DNA of 64,000 nt from Ornithodoros turicata (Eukaryota; Arthropoda; Arachnida; Ixodida; Argasidae), in NCBI RefSeq assembly GCF_037126465.1, contig NC_088204.1:72911807-72975806 (forward strand), given 5' to 3'. Position 1 is the first letter of the stretch; the number at the start of each line of letters is the position of its first letter. Below the pieces are notes generated by a model. That model was not told where the DNA came from. It was given only the letters and a program-made list of their open reading frames with translations, and ran no database searches. Made by a program: the position numbers and the translations under genes. Positions 55,815 through 64,000 of this stretch are shown here, one piece after another.

Positions 55815-56240
55815 GTAAGTCGTTCGCAGTTATTTAGACCACGTTCTCGCCCTATACCTGTGCTACACGGGTAGGATAAATGACATAGTCGTCAAATGTC
55901 ATTGATGTCGTGAATGCCATTATCCACGAAGGTCAAGCCACACGTCACTTTGTAAAGGCATTAAAGGCACTGTAGAACGGAGCAATCTCAGAAAATTTAT
56001 CTGTTTGATAGCCCGAGCCCCCAGTACTCTTGAGTCGCAATTTTCGTCCCAATCGCTGTCATGGCCTTTTTTTTTGTTACAAAATGGCTTTTCTCCAGAA
56101 ATGCGCCCGGACTTCCGACACTTGGACGGAGCATCTTTCCGTCGCGTGAAAAGAGCGCTGCATCGCAGTGCCCTTTCATGTCCACTTGACGAACAAGGAG
56201 ATATGCGATCCATTTCACCTACGCTCTTATCTATCACCCT
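55815..56240. other. No gene seen
   Basis: Short frames on both strands, none recognised. Confidence 0.35.
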
Positions 56241-56280
56241 TGCAGGGTGCCGTATCTGCTAGACGATCAGAGGGCACAGT

Positions 56281-56433
56281 CCCAAGCAGCACAATGTACT
56301 CAAAGTCGAGTGCAATAGGGGTGGACGGGTAGGTGGAAGGCCTTCAACAGACTCGTGAAACTAAAGAACATTGATAAGACACATACCGTCCACCCCTATT
56401 GCACTCGACTTTCAGTACATTGTGCTGCTTGGG
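56281..56433. mobile_element. CCCAAGCAG palindromic MITE inside the FB6 left arm
   Basis: Complete 153-bp copy from CCCAAGCAGCACAATGTACT to TGTGCTGCTTGGG. The other arm of FB6 lacks it and reads 'gcgcagtgaggatgacaac' across the site. A GT occurs on both sides and could be a short duplication. Confidence 0.92.
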
Positions 56434-56856
56434 GTGACGATGACAACGCGGCGCTTTGGCTTTTTATTGCTTTTTTTATTTCCTCCTCTTTTTTTTTCTT
56501 TCGCTGTGAAGCAACTGAAAGCACGCGACAGGGAAGGTTATCTTTCAACGGAAGCACCTTGAACCACGTACATGTGTTCAAAAATATAAAAATGAGAAGC
56601 AAAGTTTACGTATTTACTCATTTACGGCCACTCTTTGTAGAATGGTTTGTGGTACAAGCAATGCTTTATTCTAGCGAAGAGCCAGCGGGTATGACTCTTC
56701 CCCTAAGTGCCTTACACGGAAACAGAAAAGCGCAAGATAAAAGTAACTGCCTCTTTTTGGTGTAACTTATTTTAAGGACAACTTATTTTAAGATAGAACA
56801 AAGAGTCTGCATTTCGTACCTGTATTCCGACATAACAGAAACAATATTATGGACAT

Positions 56857-57177
56857 TCAGAGCAGGTGCTCGAAGAGGTCGCCGTCCGTCATCACACAAA
56901 AATCGGCATCTCCTGATTCTGTTCTCGGTCGCCCTCCGCAACATGCCCTCGGGGTTTCACGGCAAACTTGAGTGATCTTCGCTTTGAGGGCATCAGGTGT
57001 TGTCGTGTCCTCGACGTACATGCGGTCCTTCGTAGAAGAAATCCCGAGGCGCCACTCTGACTGCTGGCCTCGCGGATGCTGGCTATAGAGGGTGTGCCTC
57101 AAAGAACGCCAGGACGCTGGTTCGAACGTCGTCCGAAGGTGTCGATGACCTACAACGCTTTCGGGAAAACTTGCCAA
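56857..57177 (-). pseudogene. Tc1/mariner-like transposase C-terminal remnant
   Basis: The frame reads KDRMYVEDTTTPDALKAKI, then TQVCRETP and a DGDLFEHLL end. This resembles the tail of the arthropod PDLTPxDFFLWG-type transposases (VY...P.TL..LK.RI...C..I....HFEHLL). The catalytic core is missing. Confidence 0.5.
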
Positions 57178-57562
57178 ATTCTTTTAGCGTCTCGTACTGA
57201 CGACAATCGTCGCAGGGCCTGGCCTCCTGCTGGGATGCCACATCTGAAAAATCTTCGCTACCTATTTCTTATTGCTCTGTGCAGCACCTAGGGCGAGCAT
57301 CATGTCAGCTCTTTCTTCTTTGGAATAGGGCATTATTTGAGCCGCAGAGCACCCAACAAGGAGTGCGTGTACGGAGACGAAAGTGAACAAAGAATCAAGG
57401 TGCTTCGGTTGAAAGATCACATTCCTTGTCCCGTAGTTTCAGTTGCATCACGGCGAAAGAAGAAAAAACTGTAGGGAATCAAACAAACAATAAAAAACAA
57501 AGCGCCACGTTGTCATCCTCACTGCGCCCTCTGATCGTCTAGCAGATACGGCACCATGCAAG

Positions 57563-58305
57563 CACTTTGGGCCACCAGTAATACTATGCAGTTGGTTTCG
57601 TTCTGATGCAATGAGCCGTTATTTTTGTAAGGTGGGGTTCGAGTTAAATGAAACTCCCTACATATATATATAGCGTGTTTCCTTTTATCAGCAACAAATT
57701 TTCATAAACAGGGGAGTTGTCCTGGGGCGGTTTTACTTTTTACATTCGATTGTTCGACGGGGCTGCTACTATGAGACCTTTTTTTCCCCTCTCAATTAGG
57801 GAACTAGTTAAAAGATATATTTTAATCGACTTTTTCATTATTGACTTTATGGAGCAAATTGCAACTGCAATATTAAAGCCTGATCACCGCATGATACGCC
57901 CGAACCACTGATGAAGCACTAAAGTAATCTCAGCGCGTTCTATAGACCCAAGTATTTCACCTCGGCCCTCCGCCGGAAACAGAAAGTGATCGCCAAAAGA
58001 GCGACGGCGCTTTGTACGTAGTGGTGAAGCGGAAAGGTCATTGCAAGAAAAAGAAAAACAAAGCAAAACAAGTTTCGTGAAACATTACGTTTTTCTGTGA
58101 TACTAGGGGCACGTTTGTTTTATTACACCCGAGTCACTCCCGAGTTTGGTGTGACGTAGCATCACGTTACCCTGGAGTTGCCACCCTTCGCCAGGAATTT
58201 TGGAACGGTCGGAGTCATTCTGCGCTCAGGATGGCGGACGTTGAAGTTTCGATTTGCGCCAAATTGTAATGTGTATTCAGAAAGAGGAATGATGAGGACA
58301 ATATA
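57563..58305. other. No gene seen
   Basis: Contains a short TA run (57661-57672). No recognisable frames. Confidence 0.35.
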
Positions 58306-59561
58306 CGAGGGGTGTTCAAGTCAAACCGAGACTTTCTGCCTCCTGAGTGCACAAATGGCTCGCGCTACTTCTTTTTCATCATTTTCGCGCGGGACAGGCC
58401 TCCGCGCTCACCACGTGGTGGTCCAAAGTTTGTGCAAAACAGAAGACACGAGCTGGACAAGATGGTCGACAACGAGGTGAGCGCGCACATCGAGCAGCGA
58501 ATTGTAAATGAAGCCGTAAAGTCATCTGAAATTCACAGAAGACTTCAGGCTCAGTATTGCCATTATACACTTACCCGCAGCACAGCGTTTGAGTGGTGCA
58601 AACGGTTCCGAGACGGCCGGACATCTGTGCAGGACTATCCCGGCCGGGGCGGCTCAGAGCCCAGAGTCAGGGTTCCTGAGAACATCTAACTTGTGGAGCG
58701 CCTGATCCTCTAGAACCGACGGATAACATGTCTCGAACTGGCTCGAAGGACGGACCTTTCTGTGGGAACGTTGAACACTATCATTCATGAACAGCTCCAG
58801 TTTCGGGAAGTTAGTGCCCGTTCGGTCCCGAGACTGTTACCCTTGTTTGACCGGCAGAGAAGACTGTAAATCTCCGAAGAGCTAAGGTACGGTTTCGACA
58901 CTGAAGGACAGCCGTTCCTGGATCTGATCATCACGTGCGATGAAATGTGGGTGCACCATTCCATTCTTGTGTCTAGACGAGCATCAAAACACTGGAACAA
59001 TCCGGGCTCGCCAGCTCCCAAGAAGTTCCGAAGCACCCCGTCTGCGGGTAAGGTCATGGCCACGGTTTTCTGGGACAAGGCTGGCGTTGTTCATGTTGAT
59101 TTTCTGCCCAGTGGTACCATCATCAATAGTACATATTACTGCCAAGTTCTCAGGGATGTGCATAAGGCGCTGAAGCAAAAGCGGCCGGGGCCTCATCAGC
59201 AAATGAGTACGCACGCCCGCATACCGCGCATCTCACGACACCCACTTTACAGGTACTTGGCTGGGAGTTGTTGCCACATCCCTCTTACAGTCCAGGCCTC
59301 GCCCCCAGCGATTTCCATCTCTTCTCACCACTGAAGGCGTTCCTTGGAGGCCGACGAGGTCAAGAATGCGGTCCGATCATGGCTGCTACTCGCCAGTAAG
59401 GATTTCTTCGCTGCTGGCATCCAGGCCCTCGTGAAACGCTGGGACAAGTGCACTATCGCCAGCTGGAGATTAAGTTGAAAAATAAAACTAATTTCTCGCC
59501 TTGAAGTTCATTTTACTGTTGTGGAAAATGAAAAGTCCAGGTTTGACTTGAACACCCCTTG
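58306..59561 (+). mobile_element. Mariner element 3, decayed
   Basis: 1256 bp with ends CGAGGGGTGTTCAAGTCAAA and the inverse ...TTGACTTGAACACCCCTTG, flanked by TA. Same family as mariners 1 and 2 but in plus orientation. Confidence 0.92.
58459..59476 (+). pseudogene. Mariner transposase, many stops and frameshifts
   Basis: The amino-terminal part reads MVDNEVSAHIEQRIV, then TAFEWCKRFRDGRTS. The stop after VPENI is in the same neighbourhood as the one in mariner 2. Later pieces include TCDEMWVHHS, with the first D retained, and KVMATVFWDKAGVVHVDFLP. The second-D region is deleted (the frame passes from KQKRPG to unrelated text) and the third block (SPGLAPSDFHLF-like) is in another frame. The RWDKC tail is partly kept. 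It cannot encode an enzyme. Confidence 0.85.
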
Positions 59562-60802
59562 TAATGTCTCTCTTCGCTCTAACTCGGGATAAAATCGGGT
59601 GCTATTAGGACTTGTTTCTTGCTGCTGATACTCTTGTTATTTGCTTAGGTGTTCGCTTCTTGCTGTGCGGCAAGGAATCCTCAGTAAAAGTTGCATGTAC
59701 CTGATGGTCAAGCCTGCATCCCTCGAGAATTCCTCGAGGGTGTAGCTCCATATGGAGACCACGGGGTTTTAAAAATCAGTGAAAAAATTTGAAAGCTAAA
59801 TACCGCATATGCGAGTGAAAGAGATTCATATACGGAAACTAGTCTAGAACCTATTTATGTGCTTTCGAATAATACAACCTGAAGCACTTCTAGAGCAGGA
59901 CAACCGCGGCATTGCTGAGCCTAAAGGATTTGGAGATTGTCCTCTTGTGAATCTTTCTCTGTCTTGTTTTTATTTTTGTGTTCTGTAATTCTATAACTGT
60001 TTACCTGGTCATTTTCTTTCGCTAGAAAAACTCTGTGGTCGGTAGCTCTTTGGTGACATAAAGTGCTGGACATAAATGTTTTGTGGTCATTCGATTGCAG
60101 ACTAAGCCGCCGAAAGTGCAGTTACGCCAGGGAAATTGCGAACTCAGACTAACAGGGATAAAAAATACGAACACCGAACTTGAACTAATCTGTTAATTAA
60201 CTAACCAGCGTGCTGTGCCGGTGCGTCCTCCCTGCTGAGCATTCAGGTCGTTAACATGTTGCTTCCGTTCGCTAAGACAGCTTCGGCAGATATCGAATAC
60301 AATATCAACAATTAATGTCCGTCTTTTAAACACGGAATGCCATCTTACGAAGCATTATTTATGTTTCGAAGCCGCGACTTTCTGTGAGATCAGGAATTTC
60401 ACAGCCGGGAATACCGCGGCCCTCAAAAATAATCATACCGTGTGAACACGAACCACATGCTGTATACCTTGGCCTACAGTATTGCAGAATACTTGCAATC
60501 AAGTTGAATAAAGAAACACGCCCTTTTCAATGCAGACGCGGGTACGCTGTGCACGCTTTGAAAGTGCACTACATTTCGGATTCAACCTTCTATCTTGATA
60601 GTAATCTGTAAACTGCCGTCACTAGGTTCTAACCCTCGTGTGTAGCAGCTACGTGCTGTCCGAAGACGCGCTGAGTGTAACGGACAGGAAATCTTTCTGA
60701 TATACCGGAAGCAAGATGCGCGAGTAGGCTTGTATAGAAAGCACTCCGAGACCTTGACCGTCGACGGTGGCGGCACTTCTGTTGCTCCTTATCACAGTGT
60801 GG
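59562..60802. other. No gene seen
   Basis: Mixed sequence with an imperfect palindrome (CCCTCGAGAATTCCTCGAGGG) at 59723-59743. The stretch 60620-60800 could be the inverted 5' end of the LINE that follows. Confidence 0.35.
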
Positions 60803-60879
60803 GAGTCCTGCTCGGACGTAGACAGTCGCAAGAAGTTTAAAGCAGAACTCTTGCGACTGTCTACGTCCGAGCAGGACTC
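60803..60879. repeat. Perfect hairpin with 30-base arms
   Basis: The arms 60803-60832 and 60850-60879 are exact reverse complements (GAGTCCTGCTCGGACGTAGA...), with a 17-base loop. It marks the 5' side of the LINE at 60900 and may be the joint of a 5' inversion made during its insertion. Confidence 0.92.
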
Positions 60880-60956
60880 GTCGACGTCTGCGACTGTCTC
60901 CAGTTAGTATCCCACTTGGAGCTCTTGCGCTCTTCACATCTACGTCTCAGAAAGAG

Positions 60957-62160
60957 GTGACCAGAGACTTCTGCCGTGTCATTACGAAGGGAGCCAATGT
61001 GACCAGCACCGACGAGTACCTGACCCATACAGGCCATGTGAGATCTATTCTCGAGCATGCTAAGCCATCAGCAGTCCCGGCCTTGGATATGGACCTCTCC
61101 GTGGCAGAACTTTCGTCGGCCATTTCAGCTTCATACAAGAAGTCGTCTCCAGGCCCGGACGCCATTACATACATGGTGATTCGAAACCTTGACGCTACTT
61201 CCCTTCAGGCCCTGCTGAACATCTGCAATCACTCGTGGAGGCACGGACAGGGTCCAGGCAGTGCAAAGTCGGCCAAGTGGTACCGTTGCTAAAACCAGGA
61301 AAGCACCCATCCCAATTGGCATCATTCTGCCCGGTAACTTTGACCAGCTGCTTGGTGAAAGTTGTGGAAAGAATGGTCTTGGGTAGAATTGAGTGGTGGC
61401 TCGAAAGTCGTGCCTTCTTCCCTCAATAGCAAGCTGGGTTTCGACGGCACCGCAGTTCGATAGATTCTGTCCTCGACTTGGTCACGTCGGTGGAACAGGC
61501 ACGACGAGGCGGGAAGATCTCGGCCGCGGTATTTGTTGACGTTAACAGAACTTATCACACCGTCAGTCATCCATCAATCATGAATCTTACATGCTTTATA
61601 CAGCGCTGCGCTCTCACGTACAACGTTGCTTTGGACGGCTGATTTCCTCAGTCAACGATGTATTTTCGTCCGGACAAGACAAGGCGACACAGAGCAATTC
61701 CCCATCTCTCAGGGGGTGCCACAAGGAAGCGTCCTAAGTCCGCTTCTCTTTAGCGCCGGTATGGCGGGCATTGGAACCTGCATTCAGCGGGAAGTCAACT
61801 TGTCCCTGTATGCCGACGACATCTGTATTTGGACTACAGGCACTTCCCGTCCAGCACTCCGTCGGTGTCTTCAGGGCACGTTAGATGCCATTCGCCTCTA
61901 TTTACTCTAAGCAGGAATGGAGATATCGGTAGAGAAAAGCGGCAGTTCTAGCCTTCACGCGCAAAGACATGCATAGATGTCGCCTGTATATTGGTGGAAG
62001 CCCACTGGAGCCGGTGACACATCACAAGTTTCTCGGCATAACTCTATCATGGAATTTGTCGTGGAAGCGCCACATAGACGTTCTTGAAAAGAAAGTCCAA
62101 CGCTGGGTCAACGTCATTCGTCACTCCACAGGTATAAGATGGGGTTGTGAGCGCGGCTAA
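60957..62160 (+). pseudogene. I-like LINE reverse transcriptase, frameshifted
   Basis: Blocks in order: KSSPGPDAITYMVIRN, then VVPLLKPGKHP and a SCLVKVVERMVL stretch. A TAG before AGFRRHRSSIDSVLDLVTSV interrupts the frame. AAVFVDVNRTYHTVSH is motif A. PQGVPQ..SVLSPLLF is the QG block as ISQGVPQGSVLSPLLF, and LSLYADDICIW carries YADD. After a stop at 61908-61910 come KSAVLAFTRKDMHRC and THHKFLGITLSW. It ends at GIRWGC. Confidence 0.88.
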
Positions 62161-63109
62161 GAAAGATAGGCGAGGAGCATAGCGGAATGCAGATGTTCAT
62201 TGGACGGTGGCCGCAGATGGAATGAACTCCGGGTGGAGAGCGTGGGCGGGAGCACGCGCTTCTTCATCGTCGGCGAAGGCCGTTACAACCCCCCCCCCCC
62301 CCCCCCCCCCGCTGAACAAGAGGTCGCCGCGGAACAGTGCGGACCGATGGTGGACCAGACACCCAGCTGACGCGGCGGGCAGGAGAACAGGGAGGAGGCG
62401 TGCTCAGGCAGCGCGAATGTGGCGACGGAGGGTTCATCGAGTCGTCAGGAAGGAGGAAAGCCGGCTTGACGCGGTCGACTGAAACAACGTCCAGGCAGTT
62501 GGGCAGGCGGGTGGTTAACATCTTGCCCTGGCGGGAGTGGACGAGGAAGGGGCCGTCGTAAGGGGGCTGCAGCGGCTTACGCGTGTCGTCATGGCGCAAG
62601 AAAACATGAGTCGCTGTGGTTAGTTGAGGGTTGACAATAACTTGTCGAGACGAAGGACAGGTTGGAGGCGGCCATATGCCCGTGCAATAAGCCTGCAAAC
62701 GGATAGCGAAGTTGAGAGGATCGGGAGCTGGCTGCTGGAGGCATGCTGCATCGAAGAATTGCCCTTGCAAACGCAGTGGGGCACCGAAGACCAGGTCGGC
62801 AGGGGAGACTGGGAAGTCAGACCGGGTGGCGGACCGTATGCCCAGCCTTATGAGGGGCAATCCCTCTACCCACTGGTCAGAAGGATTGGCTTGGAGGACG
62901 CTCTTCAGGGTTCGGTGGAGGCGCTCTACGATCCCATTGGCGCAAGGATGGTAGGCCGTGGTTTGATGGTGGCGAGCTCCCAGAAAACGGCAGACATCAG
63001 CAAAAAGTCGCGAAGTAAACTGGCGCCCTCGGTCCGTAGTAATGAATGACAGCTGGAGAACCAAAACGGGCCACCCAACTGTGCGGAAAGGCGCAGACGA
63101 CAATGCTGG
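62161..63109 (-). pseudogene. Gypsy-type retrotransposon fragment: integrase tail, PPT and partial LTR
   Basis: The frame 63103-62264 carries the end of an integrase core (FITTDRGRQFTSRLF with a catalytic D, AYHPCANGIVERLHRTLKSVL with the E), then a C-terminal domain (ATHVFLRHDDTRKPL, YDGPFLVHSRQ, VSVDRVKPAFL). The frame runs into a G tract of about 20 bases (62310-62289, minus strand) followed by TTGTAACGG. This fits a polypurine tract and the start of a 3' LTR at 62287, which is cut at about 62161. Protease, reverse transcriptase and the first integrase D are absent. Confidence 0.8.
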
Positions 63110-64000
63110 CAGTCATGTCGCGATGGGCGATGGACGTTGCCATCGCCCCTTGTCACTGTCTCCATACCCGGCCTCAAGAGCAACACAAAGAGCTATCCTG
63201 ATGTTGTCCTTAGGCAACTTACCCTTGACTTCATCGAGCCTCAATACTGCAACGTACCGCTGTATACACGGATGAATCGTCGACCAGGGGCACTTCATCT
63301 TCAGCTTTTGCCATTCCATCAGAGTCCGTTACACGTGGGTGTCGCCTGTCTCACCGCACCTCATCGACATCCGCTGAACTTGATGCTATCTTGTTATTCT
63401 TGACATATGCGGAAGACTGTGAACCACAGCAATGGGTAATTTATACCGGCTCCAAAGCAGCTCGCCTGTTCAATAAAAACATGGGCATCCGCGATTCCCT
63501 TTCCTCAGTGGTGATAGATATCCTGTGCGCCCTGAAGTCCCTACGAGATCGCTTCCACTCCGTCGCCTTTCAGTGGGTTCCAGGGCATTGCGGAATAACT
63601 GGAAACCACGAAGTTGACTCTGCCGCTGCCACTGCACATCAACAACGGCCTTCTATGCACATTATACTCTCGAGAGGAGACATTAGATCCCTCCTCAGGC
63701 ATTTGTCCGACTCCTGGTCTACCCTACAGTGGCTACGCGCTCCACACGCGACGTCTGAATGTGGCCTTCACTCCGTTGCATCGCTACCAGCTAGGCTGTG
63801 AGGCTAGCCCTATGTGCAACGAGTGTGGTGTACTTGCCAACGTAGAACACATACTCCTCCGCTGTCGGACCTATATCAATGAGAGGCGTACACTGCAGTC
63901 ACAGCTTGCCGCCCTTGGCTGCCGCCCCTTCCACTTGTCGAGCATCCTCGGCCCTTGGGACGCCGCGGCCCACTGCAGGGCGGCCTTACTTCATGTAGTT
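63110..64000 (+). pseudogene. I-like LINE RNase H and C-terminus, frameshifted, partial
   Basis: LVTVSIPGLKSNTKSYPDVVL matches SVSVPGLKVPKHQVPPLVL of the LINE at 44620. RNase H is broken in its first half. VIYTGSKAARLF has G in place of the third acidic D, a lost catalytic residue. FQWVPGHCGITGNHEVDSAAA keeps the last D. RLNVAFTPLHRY and CNECGVLANVEHILLRC follow in other frames, and the window ends at LGPWDAAAHCRAALLH. Confidence 0.85.

Larger units (their letters stand above)
56241..57562. mobile_element. Element FB6 with long inverted arms and a transposase tail
   Basis: The left arm 56241-56570 pairs with 57390-57562: 'ggtgccgtatctgctagacg' and 'atcagagggc', then after the MITE 'gatgacaacgcggcgcttt', 'ctttcgctgtgaagcaactgaaa' and 'ggaagcaccttga'. 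The centre carries a transposase fragment, so it is probably a relic of a Tc1/mariner-like element with long TIRs. Confidence 0.75.
60900..64000 (+). mobile_element. I-like LINE, broken, running off the window
   Basis: ORF2 pieces lie at 60957-62160 (reverse transcriptase) and 63110-64000 (RNase H and C-terminus), separated by a Gypsy-type fragment. About 150 codons equivalent to 50950-50600 of the sister LINE are missing at the junction. The 3' end lies outside the window. Confidence 0.85.

Overview
This window looks like animal nuclear DNA, most likely from an arthropod with a large repeat-rich genome. The mix of transposons would fit a chelicerate such as a tick, but that placement is inference from family resemblance and I could not run a search. 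There are no operons, ribosome-binding sites or bacterial genes. Splice-like signals, a tRNA-derived SINE, microsatellites, satellite DNA, mariner, hAT-like and TTAA-flanked elements, five kinds of retroelement and many fold-back elements fill most of the sequence. I found no complete ordinary host gene; only two or three candidate host exons are visible.

Layout. 0-6 kb: the end of a hAT-like element, two long palindromic (fold-back) elements, a Penelope-like reverse transcriptase remnant and an internally deleted mariner. 6.2-11.35 kb: a decayed L1/Tx1-like non-LTR retrotransposon on the minus strand. 13.97-19.67 kb: a satellite array built from a 203-bp dimer (100-bp plus 103-bp subunits, 19 regular copies) with decayed edges, and a nearly intact mariner inserted in its left edge. 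20-30 kb: short fold-backs, a 1.67-kb hAT-like element nested in a fold-back, and a hAT-like MITE with a perfect 8-bp target duplication. 26.94-34.25 kb: two candidate exons of one plus-strand host gene, with an intron that holds BEL/Pao fragments in opposite orientations. 35.7-36.6 kb: another fold-back. 36.8-41.8 kb: an apparently intact L1/Tx1-like retrotransposon with overlapping ORF1 (435 aa) and ORF2 (1140 aa). 42-52 kb: three fragments of RNase H-bearing I/Jockey-like retrotransposons. One is split by a 3.7-kb TTAA-flanked element, and removing that element with one TTAA rejoins the reading frame. 52-59.6 kb: TIR elements, a tRNA-derived SINE, palindromic MITEs, a fold-back with a transposase tail, and a third mariner. 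60.8-64 kb: a perfect hairpin, then an I-like retrotransposon broken by a Gypsy-type fragment that includes a polypurine tract and part of an LTR.

How the parts relate. The retroelements supply reverse transcriptase and probably mobilised the SINE, whose truncated copy has a 12-bp target duplication. The nested insertions give a relative history: LINE before MITE, LINE before TTAA element, fold-back before hAT-like element, satellite before mariner. At least six fold-back elements or stray ends share a TACAGGGTG-type terminus and TA at the ends, which suggests one source of transposase that the window itself does not encode.
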